NCBI RefSeq assembly: GCF_002994745.2 | Contig: NC_037088.1 | Coordinates: 2,485,001 to 2,549,000, forward strand | DNA from: Rosa chinensis | Taxonomy: Eukaryota; Streptophyta; Magnoliopsida; Rosales; Rosaceae | Direction of reading: 5' to 3' | DNA length: 64,000 bases | In this document: piece by piece, positions 1-11,313 of the stretch | Position numbering within the stretch: the first letter of the stretch is position 1 | Layout of the letters: the number at the start of each line of letters is the position of its first letter | Notes under the pieces: generated by a model | What the model was told of the DNA's origin: nothing | The model's input: only the letters and a program-made list of their open reading frames with translations | Databases searched by the model: none | Position numbers and translations under genes: made by a program

Positions 1-2
1 TC

Positions 3-251
3 ACATCTCTTAAAAGACTCTATATCTGGAGTTGCCCCAAGCTACTATCCATTCCAGATGAGGGCAAGCTTCATTCACTGACACTACTTAGTATCCATCA
101 CTGTCCACTGCTAGAAGTGAGATGCAAACCAGGTAAAGGTCAGTATTGGCCCTCCATAGCCCACATCCCTTACATATGGTTGGGAGACGAGAATTCAAGC
201 TCCGTGATTACAACTGATACAAGAGAAAACAGTTGGAATATGAAATTGTAA
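3..251 (+). CDS. C-terminal end of a CC-NB-ARC-LRR (R13L1-type) disease resistance protein, cut by window edge
   Basis: Frame 3 is open from the first base of the window to TAA at 249-251 and gives 82 residues. It contains leucine-rich repeat text (SLKRLYIWSCPKLLSIPDEG, then LTLLSIHHCPLLEVRC) and a closing WPSIAHIPYIWLGDE. An LRR that ends in a W-P-x-I-A-H-I-P signature is typical of the last part of R13L1-type intracellular immune receptors, which sense pathogen effectors in the cytoplasm or nucleus. The visible part has no stop or frameshift. The N-terminal CC and NB-ARC domains would lie left of position 1. An unrelated NB-ARC remnant of the same class is at 29.9-31.4 kb, so this is probably a resistance-gene cluster. 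Whether the whole gene is intact cannot be judged here. Confidence 0.8.
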   Translation, partial: TSLKRLYIWSCPKLLSIPDEGKLHSLTLLSIHHCPLLEVRCKPGKGQYWPSIAHIPYIWLGDENSSSVITTDTRENSWNMKL

Positions 252-930
252 TATTCCCTTCCAGCAAGTAATTCCAATTCTAGAGAAATCAAGATTATTC
301 GACATAAGAAAGTTCCTTGCTGTTATATATTACCTGATAGATACTATATCTTCTCCATTTTCAGACATGTTTTCAGAGCTTGGTGCACTTCATTGCCATT
401 GTAGCTGCAGAAATCAATATTAATCAGATACATTTGCTGAACTTCTTTGTATGTTGTGAATTGTGACAGCTGTTCCATTAGGGCAAATGCATTTACATTA
501 GCAAAACTTTATATTAATTTATTTTTGATGAATGCAGTAAAACCTTTTTACCTTCATGAGTTCTGCAAACTAGGGCAGTATTTTACAATGACAACAGCTT
601 GAAGGTCAATATTTGATTTGTTTCTACCCGAATGTGGATTATAAAGGGTCAGGATTCAGGAGACTCAGTAGTCGATAAGGACTCAGACTCCCAAAAGAAA
701 AAAAAAACAGAAGATATGTAGGGCAAGTGAGGATAAGTTCTTTCCTATCTCTCATTGCTGTTTGCTTTTTTGCTACAAAATTAGAACTTTCTCCCGCATC
801 ATCTATTTAGATCCATAGTATAGTGTTTCAACAGCGTATGACTTGAAATCGTTGAAGTTAGTTTGAAAATGTTCTGACGTATTTAGCTTTTCATTGTAGA
901 CCCTTGAAGGAGTAAAGCAGCATGGAAGAA
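252..930. other. 3' flank of the NB-LRR gene, no gene recognised
   Basis: AT-rich sequence with no convincing open frame on either strand. It probably holds the 3' UTR of the preceding gene. I see nothing else in it. Confidence 0.5.
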
Positions 931-1637
931 GGGGCGGACAGACATGAAAGGCTATATGGGCTCAAGCCTAGACAAGATTTTGGGATAAAAACCCTTAGGT
1001 ATATATATATATATATATAGGGCTAAATACTAGTTACTACCCTATGGTTTAGGTCCAAAATCAATCCAGTCCCTAGACTTCTAATTTCATCAAAAACACC
1101 CCTGCACTTTCAATTTTGATCTAATAGGTCCAATTCATTAATATTTTGTTATAAGTTGAAGTTATAGTTGGATTATTTGTTAAAAAAACTATTTATTTTA
1201 TAGTAGGACTCACTCCTAAATTGACTATGCTGGCTACCTCAACACCACATCATAAAACATAGGCCATATATGAGCCACGTTAACAAGTTAAATAACTTCA
1301 ATTATTGAAAAACTAACAAATTGGACCTATTATATCAAAATTGAAAGTGCAGGGGTGTTTTTGATGAAATTAGAAGTTCAGGGACTGAATTGATTTTAGA
1401 CCCAAACTATAGGGTAGTAATCAGTATTTAGCCCACATATATATATATATATATATACACACCTTTCAGCCATACCGGCCCAAAGAAAAAAAAAAAAGTT
1501 TACATGCAGGGGCGGACGGACATGGAAGGCTATATGGGCTTAAGTCTAGACAAGATTTTGGGATAAAAACCCTTAGGTATATATATATATATATCTCTAC
1601 CTTTCAGCCATACCGGCCCAAAGAAAAAAAAAAGAAG
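931..1637. repeat. Tandem duplication of a ~120-bp segment; the first copy carries a MITE
   Basis: A block starting GGGGCGGAC at 931 and at 1509 is present twice. Both copies continue through a shared text ending in GATTTTGGGATAAAAACCCT, then a TA microsatellite, then CCTTTCAGCCATACCGGCCC and a poly(A)-like run. In the first copy the TA tract is split by a 415-bp inverted-repeat element; in the second it is not. The blocks look like transposon end sequence, since a related text closing in GGATCCTGAATCCGCC occurs near 3520-3540. Confidence 0.8.
1020..1434. mobile_element. MITE with ~115-bp terminal inverted repeats, inserted in a TA microsatellite
   Basis: The left end begins GGGCTAAATAC and the right end finishes GTATTTAGCCC. 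The two arms are near-perfect reverse complements for about 115 bp, including the segments AAAACACCCCTGCACTTTCA and TGAAAGTGCAGGGGTGTTTT. The centre has no coding capacity. TA repeats lie on both sides, so the exact target duplication cannot be read. It is non-autonomous; the superfamily is uncertain. Confidence 0.85.
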
Positions 1638-2288
1638 TTTACCTGCAACCAGTTCCTCGGACACGCAGCGGCACCCCGGCACATCGAGTCCCTGGAGTCA
1701 GGTTCTTCTTCCTGCAGTTCCTTTCATTGCAGACTTGTAGTCATCTACTCATCTTCTTCTTGCATCCAAGCTTGCTTTGTTTTCTGATTTGCTCCAAACG
1801 GGAGGTATTTCTCTTCTTTTCTGCTAAATCTCTTGATTGGTTTAATGGGTTTGTTGATTGAAAGTGTTCCTGATCAATTCTCTCTTGATTGGTGTAATGG
1901 GTTTAATGGATTTGTTGTTGATTTCTTTTCTTTTCTGATCAATTCTGTTTACCATAAGAAAAATTGAGGAGCCAAGGTCTGATTCTTGAAATCTAATGTT
2001 TATGTTTGATACAGCAAGGGTTTAGCTGTTGTTGGTCAAATGTCTCCAAAATTTGGACAAAAATGCTATACACCTCCTGTACCATATTTGCTTCTCCCGT
2101 TTAAGATTCTCGATAGACTTAACCGTGCAAGCACTCAACTGAAACCAATAAACTGGTTCCATTTTCAGTTATGCAAACTTATTCAAGTGTGATTTCAATT
2201 TACTGTGATTAACCATAATCCAAAATTCTGTGTTGTGTGGATCATTAACTGAATGTTCATATATATATATATATATACATATATATAT

Positions 2289-2325
<37 letters not shown>

Positions 2326-2525
2326 AGAAGTTCATTCGACCATATAAAGCTACAATTGGTGCTGATTTTGTCACAAATTAAAGGAACCTCATGTTGATGA
2401 CAAATTGGTGACTTCGCAAGTGAATAATTAAAGCATTTACTAGAATATGTATTCTCTATATATACACCTGAAACATCAATTAATCTTAGTTCTGTTTGCC
2501 ACATCTGTACTATTGTATTTGACAG
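1638..2525. other. Non-coding interval with TA/CA microsatellite
   Basis: Contains a CT-rich stretch at 1700-1830 that resembles a 5' UTR followed by an intron donor, but no start codon links it to a recognisable protein. A long (TA)n with an embedded (CA)n tract occupies about 2259-2325. The open frames across it are microsatellite artefacts. Confidence 0.4.
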
Positions 2526-2860
2526 ATTTGGGACACAGCAGGACAAGAAAGGTTTCAAAGTCTCAGGGGCAGTATTTTATGTGGAGCAAATTGTTGTGTT
2601 CTTGTTTATGATGTGAATGTTCTAAGATCATTTGAAACACTTCAGAACTGGCATGAAGAGTTTCTCATACAGGTCTTTTAAATTTTTCCTCTTCTGTGGT
2701 TCTGCACTATCTAGCTTGTAAGGTTATCCTGATTATCTAAAGTTCTAATTATTGACATTATTTCACCATCGGTTAGCAGGTAGGTCCAGCTGACACTGAG
2801 GCATTTCCATTTATACTACTCGGCAACAAAATTGATATAGATGGCGGAAACAACAGAGTG
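2526..2860 (+). pseudogene. Rab7-type small GTPase remnant (two exons)
   Basis: Two blocks with correct splice borders read as the middle of a Rab7/RABG3 GTPase, a regulator of late-endosome-to-vacuole traffic. Exon 2526-2672 gives [13 protein letters not shown] (switch II, G3 motif) and later [20 protein letters not shown]. Exon 2780-2860 gives [19 protein letters not shown], with the G4 guanine-specificity motif NKID. Between G3 and the CCVLVYDV block the usual switch-II residues are changed (RGSILC). I find neither the N-terminal P-loop exons nor the C-terminal SEKKAKAWC and prenylation region, and a MITE follows. This is therefore a gene fragment, not a gene. Confidence 0.8.
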
Positions 2861-2991
2861 GTATGGACATACATAAAATAAATAGAGGCTGAGGTGTTTC
2901 ATCATCGTTTTTGTGTCCCCCCCTGTTATATGTTTTGATTGGAAAAAATAATAAAGGCATGAGGATGAGCCTCCCATTGGGTTCCAAACCT

Positions 2992-3025
<34 letters not shown>

Positions 3026-3040
3026 TATATATATATATAC

Positions 3041-3450
3041 AGTCCGGCTACACTAAGGATGTCCTTAGTTTTTCTTAGGTACGAATTTCCGGTTTTCACC
3101 CACTTTCCGATCAAATTTTCACATCTTAACCGTTCAGTTTTTAGGTCCTAATGTATAGATCACCTCTGCAAAATTTCAGCCAAATTGGTGATCATTAAGG
3201 CATCCAAAACTGCAAATTACAACAATGTAAACGAACGGTTCCGGTTCGACAGATTCGGTTCGTTCGTGTAAATTGCAGTTTTGGACGCCTTAACGATCAC
3301 CAAATTGGCTGAAATTTTGCAGAGGTGATCCATACATTAGGACCTAAAAACTGAACGGTTAAGATGTGAAAATGTGATCGGAAAGTGGGTGAAAACAGTA
3401 AATCCGTTCCATAAGAAAAACTAAGGACATCCTTACCTGAGAAAAATCCT
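3041..3450. mobile_element. MITE with long terminal inverted repeats between two TA tracts
   Basis: Arms starting near 3053 (CTAAGGATGTCCTTAG) and ending near 3436 (CTAAGGACATCCTTAC) pair over roughly 150 bp. They include CATCTTAACCGTTCAGTTTT on the left and AAAACTGAACGGTTAAGATG on the right. The centre has a short GAACGGTTCCGGTTCG segment. The outermost 10-12 bp do not match well, so borders are approximate. TA repeats flank both sides. Confidence 0.8.
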
Positions 3451-4631
3451 ATATATATATATATATATATAGGGAAATTTTAAAATTTTTGTGCACTTGT
3501 AATTAGCCTAGATGGGTTTCGGATCCTGAATCCGCCACTGCATGGAAGTTAGAGAAATGGTCTTTTCTAATGGAGCCTTCTGATGGCGAAACTGCTGTGG
3601 AATATATCAAGTTTCTGTTCAAGATGATCGATTCAGAAGATGCTGGCATCTCCTTGATTGTGCAGGAATTTCTATGTACAACTTGAAAGCTATTTACTTA
3701 AGAAGTGGGCAATGTTGAGTCTCTAGAAAGCAGCCTGCATACTAGCATTTGACATAGATTCTACCTTCACATTCTTATAGACCTAGGACGGAATTTTTGG
3801 GGAAGTACCAAAAATGCTGGTCCAACTGTTATCGGTCATAAGCTGCTAGTTCATCAAATACAATTTGCTTTTATGAACTCTTGAATTTCTTATTGTTATC
3901 TTGGCTTGGTAGTGCTGAAGGCAATAGTGGATTAATGATTGCAACTAAGATATTTTGGGTAGTCTTCTGCGGTTTCACAAAACCAGGGGGAGGAAAGACC
4001 GATGTATATATGGATGATAAACATAATGTAATATGTTTTTCATTACTAAAATAAGAAACACCATATGTTTTTTTACTGTCTTTTTTATTTTACTTTTCTG
4101 GACTCTTATCCAAAGTGATGCTTTTAACTGGAGAATCAAAATATTCCATCATTTATTATATAAAGACGGACGTACTTCTTGAGTTCTTGGGTTATAATCG
4201 TTAGTTACTTGCATTTCGTTTTGTTCTTGCTCATGTATTGCCTTCTTTTGTGAAGGACAGAACTTGATCTCAAATATGTTCTGGAACAGCTCTGCAATGT
4301 TCTCAGATATATTCAATCCACTTCTTAACTGTGCTTTGTGCATTCCTTTTGGACTATGTTTTGCGGTACGCTGCCTAAACAGTTCTTACAAGAATTTAAC
4401 AAGACAGTCCAAATATGTGAGGCTTTTCCTAGTCAAGTAATCACCATAGCTTTGCCAGTTCCAAAGGCATTAGAGTCCCAAAGGCATTAGCCAAGTGAAG
4501 AAACATTAAAATTGAAATGCCAAGTAGCCAAAAGCATCCAGACAATATGCAATGTCAATCTCCATATGATATATAGGTTCATATTAATCATATCACAAGA
4601 CACAAGTCATGAAAACAATCTCATACAAAAA
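3451..4631. other. Interval without a recognised gene
   Basis: Begins with a TA tract and a transposon-like tail (about 3480-3545). A short + strand frame at 3542-3687 (starting WKLEKWSFLMEPSDGE) is open but unrecognised and has no convincing context. A 64-codon minus-strand frame at 4149-4343 is also unrecognised. The rest shows nothing I can support. Confidence 0.3.
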
Positions 4632-5585
4632 TCAAGTCAACTTGTAAGCAAGTTGGAACAAAACTCCAGCCGACAAACCAACAATACACAAGACAGAAAC
4701 CCCACGAACCCGAATGAAAAAAACATTCAAATTCTTAGCAACCTGAAGAGCAAGAGTCAGAATCTGCAGCCTACCTTGCTCCTCCATCTTCTTAAAGAAG
4801 TAGATTGGCTTCAGAGACTGCCTCAACATGAACGCCAAAGAGAAGGGAAACCCGAATGCCAAAAAGCTCTGAATTGATACTTCGGGTATTGGCGACGACC
4901 GAGTCATGTATGAAATGTAAGCTCCAAGGCCAAGCTGAACCAAACCCAGAACAGCCACAGTCCTGCTCAGACTATACATGTTCTTGGCCATCACTTCAAG
5001 GACTGTTCGGGTCTCATTGCCCAAATCAGAGAGGTCTCGCTCCACAGTCGGTCCTTCGATTTCTTCGTGCTTGAAATTTGGGTTTTGACTTGGGTACTGA
5101 CTTGGGTTTTGGGGTTTCTCAGATTCTGATGAACCGGAGGTTGAAAGAAATCTGGGTCTACTATCCGACGGCCATTTAAATCTGGGAGTGTTCAATTGGG
5201 TAAAACCAGATTGAAATTGTTGGGTTTTGGATCAAGAATCGAAGAAGACAAAGATGGATCAAAGGCCAAGCCTTTAGTGGATTTTTCATCAAAGGGTTTT
5301 AGATTTGGTGCTGTTCCTTTGTAGTCTTTGAAAATGGAGTTGGGGTTTGAAGTAGATATGTAAGGGTTTGAGGGTGTTTGTGAAAAAGTGGAATTGGACG
5401 AGTGAATGAAGGGTTTAGGAGTAGGGTTTTGGAGCTTTTGGGGGATGAAGTAGGTGGAGGATATGGTGGAGAACGATGAAGAAGAGTGAGAGGGTGGAGA
5501 ACCAAAAATTGAGATGACAAGGTTATTTTGGTTTGATTGATAGAGAGTGTGTTGGAGAGTTGTTAATAACTGGTGAGTGGTGACA
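4632..5585 (-). pseudogene. Probable plastid or mitochondrial membrane protein gene, split by a frameshift
   Basis: The 3' part (4632-5195) reads 187 codons. It has a hydrophilic stretch rich in Ser/Pro/Gln, then [20 protein letters not shown], then three likely membrane segments (around [33 protein letters not shown], and [19 protein letters not shown]). This frame has no ATG at its start, only TTG at 5193-5195. Directly upstream a second frame is open from about 5585 to a TGA at 5192-5194 and has Ser/Thr-rich text such as SHSSSSFSTISS and IFKDYKGTAPNLKPF, which looks like an organelle transit peptide. The two frames overlap at 5192-5195, so one indel would join them. Neither has an upstream ATG. 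I do not recognise the family. It may be a decayed gene or a sequencing error in a real one. Confidence 0.5.
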
Positions 5586-5589
5586 CTTT

Positions 5590-6501
5590 ATATGACCCAC
5601 AAATGAAGAGGCCCGGCCCAAATCAATTCAATAACCCACATTGACCACAATGTGATACTGCAAGAGCAGAAGAGAAACACAAGTTGAAACAGAAGAAGCT
5701 TGCAAGAAAGGTAACATCTGAAACAATAAGGTATGACAGCCTCTTTCTCTTTCAATTCAAACATACTTCCTTTTCTTGATTCTTACATTCACGTTTCAAA
5801 AGTTCATCCTATTGTCATTTCTGGGTTTTCCTGTATTAGGTCATTTACAATCTTGTATCATTTTATGGATAGTGGTTTCAGTTTCACCCTTATCAAATAA
5901 TATTTTCTTATAGTATATATTGTAGTAAATGGGAAGTTGGGATAGTACTTGTCTGCTAAATGAGGTCCCTCAAAATTAGTTTAATGATTTTCATTAACTG
6001 CAAAAAATAGTAGCTTTCTGTGTTAATTAAAGAGTAATAATGTTACGATTGGAAGATGCTACAGATACTCAGACAACCCCTTATTTTCTTTTGGCCGCAA
6101 TCAAGAATAGAGCACTGCACCAATCAGTTTCTTGTTGCAGAGAAAAGGGGTGAATGCTGCTCCAATCTCCCACTCGCATTTCCATTGTTTTGGCACCCTT
6201 TTGTCATTGAAACTCCTAGTCTCTCGCCAAATTCCTGAATCTATAAATAATATGCCAGTGTTGTGTTCAAGTCCAAGAAACTTGTACCTGTGTGTTGTGA
6301 ACAACTTGCCTCGGGGTATGCATTGTGTTCAGTTTTTCTATAGATGACAACTTCAAAACTATTAAGCCATGGTATTCGATTTTGTTACTTTCTTTCGGCC
6401 TTCCTCCAAAAGGTTTGTCCATTCCATGAGCTAAAACAAAATTGATACACTAGATTACTTTGTTGCTATAAGGAGAAATTGAACTGCTCTCCTTCACTCC
6501 T
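5590..6501. other. Interval without a recognised gene
   Basis: AT-rich; short open frames on both strands around 6056-6350 overlap each other and match nothing I know. The exons 1-5 of allantoate deiminase expected here by comparison with the second duplication copy are absent. Confidence 0.4.
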
Positions 6502-8487
6502 TGTAATACCCCAAAATTCTGTTTTCCATCAATAAGTCTTGCATTTGAGGAACTTAAGTTTGTGCCAAGTTTTATTTGCAAAATTTGTTACGATTTGCCA
6601 TTTTAGTTTTTAATTTAAAGTATTTATTTTTCTTTACATTTGGGCTTTTCTTTATTTTTCTTTACATTTGGGCTTTTCTCAAGTTTAGAAATATTATCCA
6701 AATGATACTAAGCCCAGTCCATTCTTGCCATAAAACAAAAGCACTTGTACACCGATCTTTTCACCTGTTTTGGGAGAAATAATCATATGCCTCATTCCTT
6801 CCTTTTTCAGTATTCTCTTACCCATGTTCGTCAGCCAATTTACATGCTCGAATACACCTAGATCCGAGCCTTAGATCGAAAAACATTCTTCATCAAAGTT
6901 GTTCTTCATCGTCGTTTCTATAACATATCCGAAAATCAGCTCAATCGGATTTGTATTGAGGTCTGTACATTAGTCTGAGTAGTGGTTGCTGAGAAATCAG
7001 CAATCAGCATTTCTCGGGTTCAATTATTCATCTTCGTTTCCAATTCGAATCTGTTAAAGTGTTAAGAAATTGATAGTGTAAAGTCTTTGACAGCAAACGT
7101 GAAAGTTAGAGAGTTGATTTCGTTAAACTCCGTACTTTCATTGTTTGAATGCATTGATCACTTGGTCACTTGGTCCAATTGTTGATTTTACGAAATGACT
7201 TTCTGTTTTGATTTGGAAAGTTAGAGAGTTGTTTTTCATTGAACTTTAGTTTCTGCTATTGTCTGAGAAACTCTTTCATGCCTTGTGGCAATCTCTTATA
7301 GTTTTCAGTTATATGATGTTTATGTGGTTTGAGAAATTGTTGATATTTTCATGTTCAAAGTGAGCTTCTTTTAAAGTCGTTTGAAGAAGGCATAGAATGA
7401 TTTTTGAGACAAATGCGATTTCGAAAACGATTTTTAAAACCCCTACTGGGCATCGTTTATGCTCACCCCCGTCTTCCTCAAAACCTTTTCAGGTGGCTCA
7501 CTCTATTTGTAAATAGCTTCTGGTCTAAAGCTAATTTTTGGTGGCATTGCTACGTGGAGAATCCTCTTGACTAGGAGAGATTGTGGGTGAACTTTGTTCA
7601 TAATTTGAGAAGTTCTTGCGAAGGCTAGATTGCTGTACGTACTTTTGACTTAATATCACTGGTACCTACTTGAGGAAGCTTTAGGTTCTACTTACCTGGG
7701 ATGTGAACAACCAAATGGGGTTGTAATGTTCATTGTAACCTTGTTGTAATCCTACGTATCTTTGGTGTCCAGTAGCTATACATTACGTTTGTAAGCTTGT
7801 CTTTTGTTGTGCCTATCAAGTTATAAGTTCAAGGGTAGTTTTCAGAAATTTCGTTAGTTTGCAGCTTCTTTTTCTCTTCCGTTAAAAAGGTTTGCTCTCT
7901 TATGAAACTCAACTGTATCAAAGTATACCCTTCAAGGATTCTCACAAAGTAATTTTTACCAAAATAAACCAACTTTTAGATTTAAAACTTCATATTGAGA
8001 TCAAAAACAGCTTTGCTGAATTTCTGAGAAAGCTACTGATCTGTTAACTTCGAGCTCTGTGATACCGTACTTACTGATCTCTAAATGTTGTGAAATTTTG
8101 GTATGTTTCTGTTCTGCCAGTTAACAATTGATCTGGAAATTTTCTTGTCTTTTGGATACTCAGTGAATTTTTGGTGAATTTTCTAAGTTGCCTTTGCTGC
8201 TGCTATGTTCTTCTGAAACCTGACAGTTCAGTCTATTTGCATCCATCATTTTCCTTACTTCTCGAACTCTGATTAGCTTGAAATTTTAGTATGTTATACC
8301 TTGTTATGTCAGCTTTCATTCTGGAAAATTTCAAGTCATTTCTGCACACAATGAATTTTTCGTAAATCCTCAAAGTCGAACTGTTCCTGCCTAAAGGTTA
8401 CATATTAAGTTGTGTCATATTTGGTCTTTTCTGAATTTCTCTTGCTTGAGAACCCCTTAAGTCATACCCCGGGTTTGGGGTGTGACA
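6502..8487. mobile_element. Solo LTR (about 2 kb) at the edge of the segmental duplication
   Basis: The block starts TGTAATACCCCAAA and ends TTTGGGGTGTGACA. These termini are imperfect inverted repeats of the TG...CA form found on plant LTR retrotransposons. No gag or pol frame lies inside and no second copy of the LTR is in the window. The bases next to each end (CTCCT on the left, CATAT on the right) do not form a target duplication. The right end lies exactly where similarity to the second duplication copy begins, so the element probably marks a recombination breakpoint. Confidence 0.65.
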
Positions 8488-8636
8488 CATATCATTGGCT
8501 CATTGAAAAGTATCATTGACTACTTCACAAGAAACATTTCACTAAATCTCTTCCACTGTATGCAGAAATTACTGTTTGGTGGCTCTGCTAGAATTCTAAC
8601 TACTAATATCATGTTGCTTTTGCTCAACATCTGTAG

Positions 8637-11313
8637 GTAATAGCATTTAGTGATGAAGAAGGAGTAAGGTTTCAGTCTACATTCATAGGAAGTGCTGCTA
8701 TAGCTGGAATTTTACCAGTTTCAGCACTGCAAATAACTGATAAAAGGTTTCCTCGAATAAATCCTAATTTATATATATTTGTAACACTATTCTTTATCAA
8801 TTAATTTATGATTATAGTCCTTGTTCAGTGGTGTGACAATTCAAGATGCTCTTAAGAAAAACTCCATTGAAGTTACAGAGGAGCACTTGCAGCAGCTCAG
8901 ATATGACCCAAAGTCAGTTTGGGGTTATATTAAGGTATAATGCCCTACGCTGGTTATGTTGATAACCTGTATTAGAATATTCTCTGTGGAAACAACAATA
9001 AAATGGATGCATGTTATAGGTTCTTCTAGTGCTCTGACTGCAAACTCTGCTGATTGTTTCATGCTGTAGATTCACATTGAACAAGGGCCTGTACTGGAAT
9101 GGGTTGGTTTTCCTCTAGGAGTTGTTAAAGGCATAGCTGGACAGACAATACTAAAGGTATCAAAAGTGTTTCAGCTTTTCATAGGTGCATGTCTAAATTA
9201 TGTTTCATTTAATCATACAAACAAGAAAAATTTCCATAGTTGAGAATTGTACCATGCAACTACACATATATGTCTGGAACTCATGAGGATTCAAAAAGGG
9301 ACTAATATTGATTTTTAGGTCCTGGAAAAAGTGGAACAACATCTTTATGAGAAACTACATGTCTCATAAGGGAAAATTTCTGTATAATTTCATGAGAGAA
9401 CCAAGAAGTTGAATACAAAAGCTCCGATTATAGATTGTATTTCATCATACAGATGTTGATGTATAAAGTAGTAAACTACAATGGCATTATATTATACTTT
9501 TATTTCGGCTGAGCCGTCCAATATACATAAGGGTAAATTCCTCCTATGGTACCTAAGGTATTGTTACTTGGACAGTTTGATACCTGATGTATTAAAGGGG
9601 ACAGTTTGGTACTTGAAGTTACACTCCGTTTGACACTTTGGTACTTCTGTTAATTTTTCTGTTAAATGTAAGGATAAAATTGACATTTAGAATATATGTA
9701 TAAAGCATAATAAAAAAACATGAGTTTGTGGGTTGATTTTCTTCATAATTTTATAGGTATGAATTAATGCTTATGGGTTATGTTGAAGGTGAAATATTCA
9801 AATTTTATGTTTACTATATAGTAATCATATAGTGAACACCTATGAGAGTACTCCATTGAAACTAGTCTCGCACAACTAAATTTTTTTAAACATAAAATTC
9901 AATTATGTCAACTTTAATATAACCCAAAAGTATTAATTCATTTTCATTTTCTCCTAAATGACCCAAAAAATGATGAAGACCTAAAATAATACCAAATAAT
10001 ATCATCGCATTGTGTTTATGAAGAGGAGGAAAAATCCAAGTTTTGGAGGAAAAATTAGTGGATTTATAGAGAATAGTACCCAAAAAAAATATGATTATTA
10101 TATTTCTTTAACATAAAATTCGAATATTTCACCTTCAACATAACTTATAAACAAATTATGAAGAACGGCAATCAACCCACAAACTCATGTTTTTTTATTA
10201 TGTTTTTATACATATATTCTAAATGTCAATTTTATCCTTACATTTAACTGAAAAATTAACAGAAGTACCAAAGTGTCAAACTGAGTCTAACTTCAGGTAC
10301 CAAACTGTCCCCTTTAATACATCGGGTATCAAACTGTCCAAGTAGCAATACCTCAGGTACCATAGGAGGAATTTACCCTATACATAAACATTGTAGGTTA
10401 CAATGAGAGGTTCCCAGGGGCATGCTGGAACAGTTCCAATGTCCATGAGTCATGACCCTATGGCTGCTGCTGCGGAAGCCATTATATTGTTAGAAAGCCT
10501 AAGTAAGCATCCTCAAGATTTTCTGTCTTTTGATGGTGAATGCAAAAGTTACTCATTAGAATCACTTTCAACTTACTCGTTTGTACCGTTGGTGAGATAT
10601 CGACTTGGCCAAGTGCAAGTAATGTTATACCATGACAGGCAAGAAGTTTATCTCGACATTGCTAAATTTGATATTAAATGCTAAATCGGGTAATGAAAAT
10701 GATCTTCTTGATTTCAGGTAACATTCACAGTAGATTTACGTGCAATTGATGACATGGGACGTGAAGCTGTTGTATGTGAATTATCTATCCGATTGTATCA
10801 AATATGTGATAGGCGTTCAGTTTCGTGCCCAATTGATCGTAAGGTGTGGAACTTTTCATGTCCTAGTCAATCATTTGCAGGTAGCTTAACAAGTAAGACA
10901 GTAACCTTACATGCTTTGAACCTTTTCAGCATGATGCAAATGCAGTCATTTGCGATTCTGAGCTGACTTCGAAGCTGAAGTCAGCAGCTTATCTTGGGCT
11001 CAAGAGAATGACAGGTTCTGTTCAGGATGAAGTACCTGTATTAATGAGTGGAGCAGGACATGATGCAATGGCTCTGTCTCATTTAACTAAGGTTTGTTAT
11101 CTTTAATTTGCAAGATGAATCATGAACCATATGTTACTGTTTTTGTTATTTTCTGTGGTGTATAATTCTGGTCTCCAAAAATATGAACAGGTGGGTATGC
11201 TTTTTGTCCGCTGTCGAGGAGGCATACGTCACTTCCCTGAAGAACATGTATTGGATGATGATGTTTGGGCATTTGGTTTGGCAATCCTGGCATTCATAGA
11301 GACTCAGCTCTAG
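8637..11313 (+). pseudogene. AAH: Allantoate deiminase (allantoate amidohydrolase), copy 1, 5'-truncated and broken
   Basis: Allantoate deiminase hydrolyses allantoate in ureide/purine nitrogen recycling in the ER; it belongs to the M20 metallopeptidase-like amidohydrolases. Exons by splice borders: 8637-8746, 8829-8934, 9070-9156, 10397-10638, 10718-10843, 10930-11091, 11191-11313. Family landmarks include VIAFSDEEGVRFQSTF, the metal-site IHIEQGPVLEW, RGSQGHAGTVPMSM, VLMSGAGHDAM and the ending LAILAFIETQL. Defects: exons 1-5 are missing and replaced by an LTR. In exon 10397-10638 a one-base loss shifts the frame near 10570, a TGA replaces the Gly before the final Gln, and the donor is GC instead of GT. 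A MITE sits in the preceding intron. It cannot make a full enzyme. Confidence 0.93.
9531..10378. mobile_element. Mutator-type MITE, 848 bp, with 9-bp target duplication
   Basis: The ends are GGGTAAATTCCTCC (left) and GGAGGAATTTACCC (right), with arms pairing for more than 200 bp. The 9-bp sequence TATACATAA stands immediately before (9522-9530) and after (10379-10387). The second duplication copy has this 9-mer once, at the uninterrupted site. A 9-bp duplication is the hallmark of Mutator-like elements. No transposase is encoded. It lies within an intron of the allantoate deiminase pseudogene. Confidence 0.95.

Noticed and set aside
2169..3114. Minus-strand frames with long Ile-Tyr runs
   Set aside because: Translation of TA/CA microsatellites.
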